A DNA stretch of 64,000 nucleotides from JAYQKL01 sp038142705 (GTDB taxonomy: Bacteria > Pseudomonadota > Alphaproteobacteria > RS24). A model generated the notes under the pieces. It saw only the letters and a list, made by a program, of their open reading frames with translations, made no database searches and had not been told where the DNA came from. This document shows, one piece after another, positions 44,675-53,980 of this stretch (position 1 is the stretch's first letter; each line of letters starts with the position of its first letter). The position numbers were made by a program, and so were the translations under genes. The DNA is taken from the NCBI GenBank assembly GCA_965217015.1, contig OZ244224.1, forward strand, positions 1,798,001 through 1,862,000, given 5' to 3'.

Positions 44675-45847
44675 GTGGCCGATGCAACCTCAATAAATAT
44701 CAAACAGGCTTTACAAAATGAGGCCGCAAAGCTTGGTTTTGATAGTGTGCGTTTTGTGCGGCCAGATGCGATCCCCCAAGCGGGCGCGCGGCTCAAAGAA
44801 TTTCTCGCGCAAGGCTATCATGGTGAGATGGCATGGCTGGAAACCCATGCTGAGCGGCGTCAATCGCCCTTGCATTTATGGTCAGAGGTCAAAAGCATTA
44901 TTATTCTGGGTATGAATTATGCGCCGCAAGATGACCCGCGCGATGACCCATTGCAAAAATCTCAGGCTGTGCATCAGGGAAATATTTCGATTTATGCCAA
45001 TGGTGATGATTATCATGATGTGATTAAAAAGCGGCTCAAGCAATTAGGGCGCTGGTTAATATCTGAACAAGCGGGGGAAGAAATCAAAGTCTTTGTAGAT
45101 ACAGCACCCGTGATGGAAAAGCCTTTGGCGCAGGCAGCTGGCATGGGTTGGCAGGGCAAACATACAAATCTTGTGTCACGCGAATTTGGTTCATGGCTTT
45201 TTATTGGCAGTATTTTTACAACCTTAAACCTCGCGCCAGACCAGCCAGAGACTGACCATTGCGGTTCGTGTTCTGCCTGTTTGGATATTTGCCCAACAGA
45301 TGCTTTCCCCGCGCCATATCAATTAGATGCGCGCAAATGTATTTCTTATTTGACCATTGAAGCCAAACAACAGGTCCCGCGGGTTTATCGCCAGCAAATG
45401 GGCAATCGGATTTATGGCTGTGATGATTGCTTGGCTGTTTGCCCATGGAATAAATATGCCCGCAGCGCGCAGGAGACGAAATTGCAATTGCGGGATAATC
45501 TGCGCCAACCCGCTTTGTCTGATTTGGTGCAGCTTGATGATGCGGCGTTTCGAGTCTTATTTTCAAAATCCCCTGTAAAGCGTATTGGCCGAGACCGATT
45601 TGTGCGCAATGTCCTCATCGCTATCGGCAATGCCGCTGGCCGTGCAAGTGAAAATGCACATATTGATTATCTGCCGCTTATTAAAGACCGGCTTGATGAT
45701 GCGTCACCGCTTGTGCGGGGCATGGCCGTTTGGGCCTTATCGCACTATGTTGAAAGTCACGCATTAGAAAAATTAGCACGGGCGCAGCTGGTACATGAAA
45801 CTGACCCAGATGTCCGGTCTGAATGGGAACATTGTCTTGATGCATAA
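44675..45847 (+). CDS. queG: tRNA epoxyqueuosine(34) reductase
   Basis: 390 residues from GTG 44,675. It catalyses the last step of queuosine synthesis, reducing epoxyqueuosine in tRNA with a cobalamin cofactor. The N-terminal domain carries FVDTAPVMEKPLAQ with the catalytic Asp. Two 4Fe-4S clusters are shown by CGSCSACLDICP and CDDCLAVCPWN. The C-terminal HEAT-like region binds tRNA. Its stop overlaps the start of the next gene. Confidence 0.95.
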   Translation: MADATSINIKQALQNEAAKLGFDSVRFVRPDAIPQAGARLKEFLAQGYHGEMAWLETHAERRQSPLHLWSEVKSIIILGMNYAPQDDPRDDPLQKSQAVHQGNISIYANGDDYHDVIKKRLKQLGRWLISEQAGEEIKVFVDTAPVMEKPLAQAAGMGWQGKHTNLVSREFGSWLFIGSIFTTLNLAPDQPETDHCGSCSACLDICPTDAFPAPYQLDARKCISYLTIEAKQQVPRVYRQQMGNRIYGCDDCLAVCPWNKYARSAQETKLQLRDNLRQPALSDLVQLDDAAFRVLFSKSPVKRIGRDRFVRNVLIAIGNAAGRASENAHIDYLPLIKDRLDDASPLVRGMAVWALSHYVESHALEKLARAQLVHETDPDVRSEWEHCLDA

Positions 45848-46739
45848 ACATTTATTTTGTTTTGGTTACAGCTATTCTGCGCAAGCATTGGTGGCGCATA
45901 TCAAAAAGCAAGATGCTGGCTTAGATGCTCGTCGGCAGACCAATTGGCAGGTCAGCGCGACCTATCGCACGCCAGAAAAAAAGGCGATGCTGGAGGCTGA
46001 TGGCGTGCGTGCAATATATATGCCCGACGGGGCTGACTTAGACGCGCAAGCCTTAGAGGGCGTGACGCATATTTTATTATCCGCGCCCCCAGATGCACAA
46101 GGCATGGATCCGGTGCTGGCGCCAGCGCATCAGGCGTTCGTGCAAAATGCGACAGATTTTGAGTGGGTTGGTTATTTATCTACCACAGGCGTTTATGGCG
46201 ACCATGACGGGGCATGGATAGATGAGGACACCCCCTATGGTCTGGTGGGTGCGCGTGGCTTGCGCCGTCGCCAAGCCGAGGCAGCATGGGCTGAGACGGT
46301 CTTGCCAATGCATTATTTTCGGCTGGCGGGTATTTATGGGCCAGGCCGAAATATGCTGGAGAGTTTGAAGGCTGGCAAAGCGCGGCGTATCCATAAGCCA
46401 GGTCAGGTTTTTTCACGCATTCATGTGGCCGATATTGCGCAAATTTTATGGGCGTCCATGAACCAGCCAAATCCTGGACGCGCTTATAGCGTGTGTGATG
46501 ATGAGCCCGCGCCACCGCAAGATGTGGTTGCCTATGCAGCCAGATTATTAGGGGTTGAGCCGCCACCCATGATAGATTTTGATCAGGCGGATTTAAGCCC
46601 TATGGCCAGAAGTTTTTATGGTGAAAATAAGCGCATTCATAATAATCGCATCAAGCAAGAGCTTGGCGTCCAATTATATTACCCAACTTATCGGGACGGG
46701 TTGGACGCGCTTTTTAAGGAAATATCTGACGCGCTTTAA
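45840..46739 (+). CDS. YeeZ-like NAD(P)-dependent SDR
   Basis: 299 residues from ATG 45,840, which overlaps the queG stop by 8 bp, indicating coupling. The frame is open to 45,795, but that extension lies within queG. The Rossmann motif LFCFGYSYSAQAL is a GxSxxA variant. YLSTTGVYGDHDG, WIDEDTPY and RRRQAEAAW resemble COG0451/YeeZ-type extended SDRs. The canonical YxxxK is not obvious, so catalysis is uncertain. It converges on the alpha/beta hydrolase gene with an 8-bp gap. Confidence 0.8.
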   Translation: MHKHLFCFGYSYSAQALVAHIKKQDAGLDARRQTNWQVSATYRTPEKKAMLEADGVRAIYMPDGADLDAQALEGVTHILLSAPPDAQGMDPVLAPAHQAFVQNATDFEWVGYLSTTGVYGDHDGAWIDEDTPYGLVGARGLRRRQAEAAWAETVLPMHYFRLAGIYGPGRNMLESLKAGKARRIHKPGQVFSRIHVADIAQILWASMNQPNPGRAYSVCDDEPAPPQDVVAYAARLLGVEPPPMIDFDQADLSPMARSFYGENKRIHNNRIKQELGVQLYYPTYRDGLDALFKEISDAL

Positions 46740-46747
46740 TGCATGTT

Positions 46748-47500
46748 TTATTGATAAAGCCCGTCAAGAGTTGTGCATAAAAGCGCCAGATTATCCGGAT
46801 TGGACAGTCTATGGTCACCCGCTTTGACAAAATGCAGATCAACATCTTGGCTGGTGAGTTGGGCGGCAAGCTCTAGCGATAAATCATATGGCACGGCTGT
46901 ATCTTGCTGGCCGTGCAATATCCGCACAGGGCCATCATAGTTGATTTTTTCTGATAACATGAGATGCGCGCGCCCGTCCTCAATCAGCGCTTTGGTGATG
47001 GGATAGCCCTGCTCATCATAATCAGATGGGGTGTAAACCAAGCCTTCTTCGAGCAATTGCGCGCGCATATTCGTGTCAAATTCATTCCACATTAGGCGCT
47101 CGGTCATATCAATGCCGGGCGCGATTAACACCAGACTTTTGATGCGGTCACGCAAATCAAGACCCATCATGACAGATAGCCAGCCGCCAAAACTTGAGCC
47201 GACTAAAATTAACGGGCCCTGCGTTAGCGTTGATAAAACATGTGCCACTTCTGCGCGCCAATGGCTGATGGTGCCTTTCAAAAAATCACCGCTTGAGGCA
47301 CCATGCCCAAAATAATCAAATCTTAAATATGACAGATTATTTTGTGCCGCATAGTGTGCCAAAGCTTCGGCTTTGCTCCCCGTCATATCAGACCGGAATC
47401 CCCCTAAAAAAACCAATCCGGCTTTATCTGCCGTACCGGTTTGTTGCATATAGGCGATTTCTTCTCCAAGATGCGATAAATAGGATATCTTTTCTGGCAT
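46748..47500 (-). CDS. ABHD10-like alpha/beta hydrolase
   Basis: 250 residues from ATG 47,500; a start at 47,542 would overlap the divergent glycosyltransferase gene. The nucleophile elbow is VGSSFGGW (GxSxG), the catalytic His is in KAGDHRLS, and the acid is probably in HGQQDTAVP. FDYFGHGASSGDF is typical of the family related to mitochondrial ABHD10 (acyl-protein thioesterase or glucuronidase activity reported for animal members). The bacterial substrate is unknown. Only 29 bp separate its start from the divergent gene, so promoters must lie inside coding sequence. Confidence 0.83.
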   Translation of the reverse strand: MPEKISYLSHLGEEIAYMQQTGTADKAGLVFLGGFRSDMTGSKAEALAHYAAQNNLSYLRFDYFGHGASSGDFLKGTISHWRAEVAHVLSTLTQGPLILVGSSFGGWLSVMMGLDLRDRIKSLVLIAPGIDMTERLMWNEFDTNMRAQLLEEGLVYTPSDYDEQGYPITKALIEDGRAHLMLSEKINYDGPVRILHGQQDTAVPYDLSLELAAQLTSQDVDLHFVKAGDHRLSNPDNLALLCTTLDGLYQ

Positions 47501-47529
47501 TTTGTCTTTCACCCTCGTATAGATTAGGC

Positions 47530-48723
47530 ATGAATCGTTCACATATTATAGCTGAAACCAATTTGCGGGTTCTACAAATAATTCCAAATCTTGATGGCGG
47601 CGGCGCAGAAGCCGCGACGCTGGAAATCACCCGCGCGCTGAAAAGCAAAGGTCATGCTGCCTTTATTGTCAGCGAGGGGGGGCGGCTTGAGGCAGAGATT
47701 AACCAAGCTGGTGGCGAGATATTTCATTTGCCAGTGGCGTCTAAAAATCCGCTGACGATTTGGCGCAATATTAGGCGGTTGAAAAAACTATGCCGCGCCA
47801 TGAATGTGAATCTCATTCATGCGCGCTCGCGGGCGCCTGCTTGGTCGGCCTATTTTGCCGCGCGCCAATTGGGCATTGCGTTTATGACAACCTATCACAG
47901 CAAAGTGCATCAAAAGCCTAAAGCCAAAGTGTTTTACAATGCCATTATGACCCGCGGTGCCGCCGTGATTGCCAATTCGCATTATACAGCGACACAAATT
48001 GCGCACATTCATAAAACCCCGATGGAGAAAATACATATTGTGCCGCGTGGTTGCGATGCAGAATATTTTAACCCCGAAAATATATCGCAAGCGGAGCGGG
48101 CGGCACTGCGCGCGCAATGGCAAGCTGATGAGGACTGCTTTGTTTTTATCTGTCCGGCGCGTTTGACAGCGTGGAAAGGGCAGGATTTGCTGATTGATGC
48201 TTTTGGCGATTTAATGGCGGCGCACCCGCGCACCAAAGCAAAATTGGTTTTAGTGGGTGATGCGCAAGGGCGCACAGCCTATCAAAAGCTGCTGGAAAAC
48301 CGCATCACAGAAAAAGGTTTGACCAATCGGGTTATTTTTACCGGTCATGTGACCAATATGCCACAGGTCTATGCGGCAGCGGATATCACGGTTCTCCCTT
48401 CGCGACAGCCCGAGCCATTTGGGCGCACTGCCATAGAAGCACAAGCGGCGGGCTGCCCTGTGATTGCTTCTGATGCGGGTGGGTTTTGTGAAACTGTATT
48501 AACTGAGGCCGATGGCGCGGCGCATGGCTGGCGGGTGCCAGCCAATCGGGTCGATGCCTTATACCATGCGCTGGAAATGGCTTTGCAAACGCCCAAATCA
48601 GAACGGCTTGAAAAAGGGCGTAAGGCGCGTCAATTCATTGCGGAAACTTTCACGCTAGACAATATGTGCGCGCAAACAATCAATATATATCAATCAGTTA
48701 TGAAAAATCATGACGCAAACTAA
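47530..48723 (+). CDS. Family 4 glycosyltransferase
   Basis: 397 residues from ATG 47,530; the longer frame from 47,293 lies inside the divergent gene. GT-B fold: N-terminal LQIIPNLDGGGAEAATLEI and C-terminal PARLTAWKGQDLLIDAF, with PEPFGRTAIEAQAAGCPVI as the nucleotide-sugar site (E-x7-E type). It probably builds LPS or another surface glycan on the cytoplasmic face. It overlaps the next gene by 14 bp and heads a run leading into infC. Confidence 0.9.
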   Translation: MNRSHIIAETNLRVLQIIPNLDGGGAEAATLEITRALKSKGHAAFIVSEGGRLEAEINQAGGEIFHLPVASKNPLTIWRNIRRLKKLCRAMNVNLIHARSRAPAWSAYFAARQLGIAFMTTYHSKVHQKPKAKVFYNAIMTRGAAVIANSHYTATQIAHIHKTPMEKIHIVPRGCDAEYFNPENISQAERAALRAQWQADEDCFVFICPARLTAWKGQDLLIDAFGDLMAAHPRTKAKLVLVGDAQGRTAYQKLLENRITEKGLTNRVIFTGHVTNMPQVYAAADITVLPSRQPEPFGRTAIEAQAAGCPVIASDAGGFCETVLTEADGAAHGWRVPANRVDALYHALEMALQTPKSERLEKGRKARQFIAETFTLDNMCAQTINIYQSVMKNHDAN

Positions 48724-49099
48724 ACCAAGCCGTGCGGTACGAGAACCCGGCGGGATTTGGTTGATTGCGCTGGGCATAGAAGCTGAAAAACTTGACCCCA
48801 TGATTGCTGCCCTTCATGCGCAAAATCCCGCAGAAAGTGTGACTGTTTTGGTGGCGCAAAATCACCAAAACCACGCCCGCCGTGCTGACGAGGTTTGGGT
48901 TTTTGACCGATTGGGGTTTATCGGGTTTTTGGCGATGATACGCCGTGCCTCTTGGCGCCATTTTCAGGCTGTCTATCATCATGTCGCTGAGGACGGGCAA
49001 AAACCGGCTGGCTGGCTACAATGGTGCATCTGGCCACGCCCAAAATGGTATTTTATGACTTTTGAGCAAATCACAAGACTTGACTTACGCGATAGGTAG
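48710..49099 (+). CDS. Hypothetical protein, possibly GT9-like fragment
   Basis: 129 residues. It overlaps the glycosyltransferase by 14 bp, so translation is coupled. WLIALGIEAEKLDPMIAALH, then ADEVWVFDRLGF, faintly recall the N-terminal half of heptosyltransferase-like GT9 proteins, but the sugar-nucleotide half is absent. No catalytic motif is evident. I do not assign a function. The infC Shine-Dalgarno begins 30 bp after its stop. Confidence 0.65.
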   Translation: MTQTKPSRAVREPGGIWLIALGIEAEKLDPMIAALHAQNPAESVTVLVAQNHQNHARRADEVWVFDRLGFIGFLAMIRRASWRHFQAVYHHVAEDGQKPAGWLQWCIWPRPKWYFMTFEQITRLDLRDR

Positions 49100-49143
49100 A
49101 ATAAACATCTTTGCGTTGGTTTAACTTCTAAGGAGACAGACAA

Positions 49144-49680
49144 ATAGCACGCCGACCATTACCAGCACAGCCGTCCCGCGAGGGACCGCGCGTGAACCGC
49201 ATGATTTCGTCAGAAACCGTCATGCTCATTGATGCCGATGGAGAAAAAAAGGGAGTTGTTCCTATCAGCGAAGCAATCGATATGGCTGCCGCTGTTGGCT
49301 TGGACCTTGTTGAAGTCTCGCCGAATGCACAACCACCTGTTTGTAAAATTCTGGATTATGGCAAACTCAAATACCAAAACCAGAAAAAGGCCAGTGAAGC
49401 TCGCAAAAAACAAAAAACAGTTGATGTGAAAGAAATCAAGCTGCGCCCAAATATTGATACGCATGACTATGATGTCAAAATGCGCAGTGTCGAAAAATTT
49501 ATAAACGCAGGTGATAAAGTTAAAGTGACCATGCGGTTTCGTGGGCGTGAAATGGCACATCAGCAAATCGGCTTAGAGTTGCTGCATAAAGTCAGAGACC
49601 AGTTTGAAGAAACCACAAAAGTTGAAGCCCTTCCAAAGCTTGAGGGGCGGCAAATGATTATGGTGCTTGCACCAAAATAA
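49144..49680 (+). CDS. infC: Translation initiation factor IF-3, ATA start
   Basis: 178 residues when read from ATA 49,144: the sequence then runs ARRPLPAQPSREGPRVN, the standard alphaproteobacterial IF-3 N-terminus. The Shine-Dalgarno AAGGAG (49,130-49,135) is 8 nt upstream, while the in-frame GTG at 49,192 has none and would remove conserved residues. IF-3 keeps the 30S subunit free and checks start codons. Rare start codons on infC let IF-3 repress its own translation, so autoregulation is expected. Both domains are present (VPISEAIDMAA; KVKVTMRFRGREM). Confidence 0.93.
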   Translation: MARRPLPAQPSREGPRVNRMISSETVMLIDADGEKKGVVPISEAIDMAAAVGLDLVEVSPNAQPPVCKILDYGKLKYQNQKKASEARKKQKTVDVKEIKLRPNIDTHDYDVKMRSVEKFINAGDKVKVTMRFRGREMAHQQIGLELLHKVRDQFEETTKVEALPKLEGRQMIMVLAPK

Positions 49681-49782
49681 GCCTTAATTTGGCTTGCAAA
49701 ACACGATTATTGGCGTATAAAGCAGAGCTTGTACGGGGTCATCTGGCGAAAGGGCTGCCATGTTGACCCGAAATGCAACCTT

Positions 49783-49808
49783 CCCGATTGATATCCCCGA
49801 TTGATATC
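49783..49808. repeat. Perfect 13-bp tandem duplication upstream of rpmI
   Basis: CCCGATTGATATC occurs twice head to tail (49,783-49,795 and 49,796-49,808) in the infC-rpmI gap, about 30 bp before the rpmI start. It could be slippage or part of a leader; no clear attenuator hairpin was found. Confidence 0.7.
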
Positions 49809-49838
49809 ATCTAACGGGATTATTTATAGGAGAGCAAA

Positions 49839-50036
49839 ATGCCCAAAATGAAAACCAAAAGCGGAGCTAAAAAACGCTTCAAAATGACCGCTTCCGGCAA
49901 GGTAAAATTTAATAATGCCGGCAAACGTCATGGCATGATCAAACGAACCAATAAACAAATTCGCAATTTGCGTGGCGGGGACATTTTGTCTGACGCTGAT
50001 GCACGCACTGTGAAAAAGTTTTTACCCTACGGTTAA
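49839..50036 (+). CDS. rpmI: 50S ribosomal protein L35
   Basis: 65 residues, full length. The lysine/arginine-rich start MPKMKTKSGAKKRFKMT and end FLPYG are family signatures. Shine-Dalgarno AGGAGAG. It lies between infC and rplT, as in most bacteria. Confidence 0.97.
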   Translation: MPKMKTKSGAKKRFKMTASGKVKFNNAGKRHGMIKRTNKQIRNLRGGDILSDADARTVKKFLPYG

Positions 50037-50048
50037 GGAGATACAGCC

Positions 50049-50405
50049 ATGTCACGTGTAAAACGCGGAGTTACCTCACACGCACGCCATAAAAAAGTTC
50101 TTTCTAAAGCCAAGGGCTATTATGGGCGTCGCAAAAACACCATTAAAGTTGCCAAGCAGGCTGTCACCAAAGCAGGGCAATATGCCTATCGTGACCGCCG
50201 CGCCCGCAAGCGCAATTTCCGCGCTTTGTGGATTCAACGCATCAATGCAGCATCAAGAAGTCATGGCTTGACCTATGGTCGCCTGATTGACGGCTTGACC
50301 AAGTCAGGCGTAGAAGTGGACCGCAAGGTTCTGGCCGATTTGGCTGTTCATGAGCCTGTTGCTTTTGAGGCTTTGGTGGAACAGGCGCGTTCGGCCCTGT
50401 CATAA
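50049..50405 (+). CDS. rplT: 50S ribosomal protein L20
   Basis: 118 residues. MSRVKRGVTSHARHKK and YAYRDRRARKRNFRALWIQRIN are signature regions. It binds 23S rRNA early in 50S assembly and in other bacteria represses the rpmI-rplT mRNA. It starts 12 bp after rpmI behind AAGGAG. Confidence 0.97.
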   Translation: MSRVKRGVTSHARHKKVLSKAKGYYGRRKNTIKVAKQAVTKAGQYAYRDRRARKRNFRALWIQRINAASRSHGLTYGRLIDGLTKSGVEVDRKVLADLAVHEPVAFEALVEQARSALS

Positions 50406-50413
50406 GGTCTGCA

Positions 50414-51508
50414 ATGACAGATCTCACCGCCCTTGAAAATAAAATTATGGCAGAGATAGACTCTGCTGAGGATACGCGCAGCTTGGAAGAGGTGCGCGTA
50501 TCTGCTTTGGGCAAAAAAGGGGCGGTGACAGCCGTTTTGAAAACATTAGGCGGCTTGTCCGATGAAGAGCGTAAAGAAATCGGCCCGCAAATTAACGGGC
50601 TGAAAAATCGCGTCACGCAAAGTTTGGAAGATAAAAAAGCCACATTGGAGCTGGCCGCTTTGAATGCGCAATTGGCCAGTGAAACTGTCGATGTGTCTTT
50701 GCCAAGCAATCGCCAGCCGCATGAGACAGGGCGCATACACCCTGTGTCACAGGTCATGGACGAGATTGTGGCGATTTTTGCCGATATGGGTTTTGCCGTG
50801 GCTGAGGGGCCTGATGTTGAAACCGATTTTTATAATTTCTCGGCGTTGAATATTCCCGAAAGCCATCCGGCGCGGCAAATGCATGACACATTTTATTTTG
50901 AGCCTGATGAAGACGGTAATCGGTTGTTATTGCGCACCCATACCTCGCCGGTTCAAATTCGGACGATGGAAGCGGGCGCGCCGCCATTTCGTTTTATCGC
51001 GCCGGGCCGAACTTATCGCTGTGACAGCGACCAAACACATACCCCGATGTTCCATCAGGTTGAGGGGCTTGTGGTTGATAAGGACACACATTTAGGGCAT
51101 CTCAAATGGGTGCTGGAAGAATTTCTGGCCGCTTTCTTTGAGGTCGATGGCGTGACATTACGCTTGCGCCCAAGCTATTTTCCTTTCACTGAGCCAAGCA
51201 TGGAAGTTGATGTGCAATGTGCGCGCACAAATGGCGAATTGCGCATTGGTGAGGGTTCGGATTGGATGGAAATTCTTGGTTGCGGCATGGTGCATCCAAA
51301 TGTGTTGAAAAATGCGGGGCTTGATCCTGATGTTTATCAGGGCTTTGCCTTTGGCATGGGGATTGACCGTCTGGCCATGTTGAAATATGGCATGCCAGAT
51401 TTGCGCGCCTTCTTTGACGCGGATTTGCGCTGGCTAAAACATTATGGTTTTTCTGCGCTCAATGTGCCAACACTGGCGCGCGGCGTTTCTTCAGATGAGG
51501 GGGCGTAA
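50414..51508 (+). CDS. pheS: Phenylalanine-tRNA ligase alpha subunit
   Basis: 364 residues. An N-terminal coiled-coil arm for tRNA binding (about 1-90) precedes the class II catalytic core: motif 2 at FIAPGRTYRCDSDQTHTPMF and motif 3 at GFAFGMGIDRLAMLKYG. It forms an (alpha-beta)2 tetramer with PheT. It starts 8 bp after rplT. Confidence 0.97.
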   Translation: MTDLTALENKIMAEIDSAEDTRSLEEVRVSALGKKGAVTAVLKTLGGLSDEERKEIGPQINGLKNRVTQSLEDKKATLELAALNAQLASETVDVSLPSNRQPHETGRIHPVSQVMDEIVAIFADMGFAVAEGPDVETDFYNFSALNIPESHPARQMHDTFYFEPDEDGNRLLLRTHTSPVQIRTMEAGAPPFRFIAPGRTYRCDSDQTHTPMFHQVEGLVVDKDTHLGHLKWVLEEFLAAFFEVDGVTLRLRPSYFPFTEPSMEVDVQCARTNGELRIGEGSDWMEILGCGMVHPNVLKNAGLDPDVYQGFAFGMGIDRLAMLKYGMPDLRAFFDADLRWLKHYGFSALNVPTLARGVSSDEGA

Positions 51509-53896
51509 ATGAAATTCACCCTTTCATGGCTGCAAGACCATCTCGACACACAAGCTAGCCTTACAGAAATTTGTGACAAACTCAATATGATTGGGCTGGA
51601 AGTGGAAGAGGTCAGCGACCCTGCCGCAGCATTAGCTGGCTTTGAGGTGGCAGAAATAATTGAAACCCGCCCACACCCCGATGCCGATAAATTGCAAATT
51701 TGCACCGTGCAAACAGCCTCTGCAACACAAGAGCTGGTCTGTGGCGCGCCTAACGCCCGTGCGGGTTTGCGGGGTATTTTAGCCAATGAAGGTGCCACCA
51801 TACCCGCCAATGGCATGGTCTTGAAAAAAGCAAAAATTCGCGGTGTGGAAAGCTGTGGCATGATGTGCTCTGCCGCCGAGTTGAATTTGTCTGATGACCA
51901 TGAAGGTATTATTGAGTTAACCGAAGATTTGGCACTTGGCACGCCAGCAGCCGAAGCTTTGGGGCAAACTGACCCAATGATTGAAATTGCGATTACTCCT
52001 AATCGACCCGATTGTTTAGGGGTGCGCGGCATTGCGCGTGACCTGTCAGCGGCTGGGCTGGGGCAACTCAAAGATGATGTTTTGCAGCCCATTGCTGAAA
52101 ATTTTGAGGCGCCCATTGCCATCGATGTGACAACACCGTCTTGCGCGGCTTTTGCGGGCCGTGTGGTGCGCGGGGTGCAAAATAAACCAAGTCCAGACTG
52201 GCTTGCTGCGCGGCTCAAAGCTATTGGGCTTAACCCGATTAACGCGCTGGTCGATATTACAAATTATATTTCTTATGACCGTGGGCGGCCTTTGCATGTC
52301 TATGATTTGGATAAGCTTCAGGGCAATATCACCGTGCGCAATGCGCAAAAAGGTGAGTCCTTTATTGCGCTTGATGAAGAAAAATATGACTGCGGCGAAA
52401 ATGATTGCGTCATTGCGGACGAAGCTCAAGTGCTGGCCTTTGGCGGTATTATGGGCGGGATAGCGAGTGGCTCTTCATTGGAAACCACTTCTGTTTTGAT
52501 TGAAAGCGCTTGGTTTGAACCGGTGGCCATTGCCAATACGGGGCGGGCGCATAATTTGGAAAGTGATGCGCGCTATCGTTTTGAGCGCGGAGTTGACCCG
52601 CAATCGGTGATGACGGGCCTTGATTTGGCAACCCAAATGATACTAGAGATTTGCGGCGGTGACGCGGGCAAGCCTGCATTGGGTGGCGCAATATCTGACG
52701 GCACCAAAACCATTGAATTTAATCCAGACCGCGTGCGCCAGCTCACAGGTATTGTGTTAGCCGAAGATGAGATTACCGCAATTTTAACGCGGCTGGGGTT
52801 TGTTTGCGAAGCGGCAGGTGATGTGATGCACGTGACCGCGCCAAGCTGGCGGCCAGATATTGATGGTCAAGCCGATTTGGTTGAAGAAGTCACGCGGATT
52901 TATGGCATGGATAATGTGCCATCTGTGCCGCTGCCGCGTCCACATGCCGTCGCGCGCCCGATTTTAACACCTTTGCAAAAGCGTGTGGCATTGTCGCGGC
53001 GCGTGTTGGCCGCACGCGGTATGGTTGAGGTGGTGACATGGTCATTTATTCCCCAACAACATGCCGAGCGATTTGGCGGCACGCCAGGCCAAAAGCTTGC
53101 CAATCCGATTTCGAGCGAATTATCCCATATGCGCCCAAGCCTTATGCCAGGTCTTTTAATGGCGGTTGGTCGTAATCAGGATCGCGGCTTTAGCGATATG
53201 GCTATTTTTGAGGTCGGCCAAGAATTTACCGGTGCCGCGCCAACAGAGCAACGATTTGCCGCGACAGGCTTGCGGCAGGGGTATATTGCGCCGCGCCACT
53301 GGTCTGGCAAACAAGCGCAGATTGATGTGTTTGATGCCAAAGCTGATGCAGAAGCCGTGCTGGCAGCCTATGGCATTGCGGCTGATAGTTTGCGGGTTGA
53401 GGCGCGCGCGCCAGATTGGTATCACCCTGGGCGGTCAGGTGTTTTGTTCAGAGACCCGCGCACGCCTTTGGCTTATTTTGGGGAAATCCACCCAGCCATT
53501 TTGAAGTCATTTGATGTGAAAGGCCCCTTGGTCGGTTTTGAGGTTTTTCCAGAAAATATTCCGCTGCCCAAAGCTAAGCCGACAAAAGCGAAACCTGCTT
53601 TGAATCTATCGAATTTGCAGGCTGTGCGCCGGGATTTTGCCTTTGAAGTTGACAGCGCGGTGCGTGCAGCAGATATGTTAAAAGCTGCGCAGGGGGCGGA
53701 TAAAAAATTGATTAGCGCTGTGCGTTTATTTGATGCTTTTGAAGGCGGCCAGATGGAAGCAGGGCGTAAATCATTGGCCATTGAGGTGACTTTGCAACCC
53801 AAAGAGACAACTTTGACCGATGAAGAAATCGATGGCGTGTCTGATAAAATTATTCAAGCGGTTGAAAAAGCCACAGGCGGAAAATTGCGCGCTTAG
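51509..53896 (+). CDS. pheT: Phenylalanine-tRNA ligase beta subunit
   Basis: 795 residues, starting at the base after the pheS stop. It has an EMAP/tRNA-binding domain (about 39-150, ETRPHPDADKLQICTV), the B3/B4 editing region, the B5 domain, a catalytic-like module and a C-terminal ferredoxin-fold anticodon-binding domain (from about 705, AVRRDFAFEVD). Length is normal for the bacterial type. It ends the infC-pheT run. Confidence 0.97.
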   Translation: MKFTLSWLQDHLDTQASLTEICDKLNMIGLEVEEVSDPAAALAGFEVAEIIETRPHPDADKLQICTVQTASATQELVCGAPNARAGLRGILANEGATIPANGMVLKKAKIRGVESCGMMCSAAELNLSDDHEGIIELTEDLALGTPAAEALGQTDPMIEIAITPNRPDCLGVRGIARDLSAAGLGQLKDDVLQPIAENFEAPIAIDVTTPSCAAFAGRVVRGVQNKPSPDWLAARLKAIGLNPINALVDITNYISYDRGRPLHVYDLDKLQGNITVRNAQKGESFIALDEEKYDCGENDCVIADEAQVLAFGGIMGGIASGSSLETTSVLIESAWFEPVAIANTGRAHNLESDARYRFERGVDPQSVMTGLDLATQMILEICGGDAGKPALGGAISDGTKTIEFNPDRVRQLTGIVLAEDEITAILTRLGFVCEAAGDVMHVTAPSWRPDIDGQADLVEEVTRIYGMDNVPSVPLPRPHAVARPILTPLQKRVALSRRVLAARGMVEVVTWSFIPQQHAERFGGTPGQKLANPISSELSHMRPSLMPGLLMAVGRNQDRGFSDMAIFEVGQEFTGAAPTEQRFAATGLRQGYIAPRHWSGKQAQIDVFDAKADAEAVLAAYGIAADSLRVEARAPDWYHPGRSGVLFRDPRTPLAYFGEIHPAILKSFDVKGPLVGFEVFPENIPLPKAKPTKAKPALNLSNLQAVRRDFAFEVDSAVRAADMLKAAQGADKKLISAVRLFDAFEGGQMEAGRKSLAIEVTLQPKETTLTDEEIDGVSDKIIQAVEKATGGKLRA

Positions 53897-53980
53897 TCAG
53901 CATAAATAGGCACGATTTGCCGCATGTTGTGCTATGAAACGCTTATTGGCGGAACGCCCTAGCAATGCTATATCAGCATT

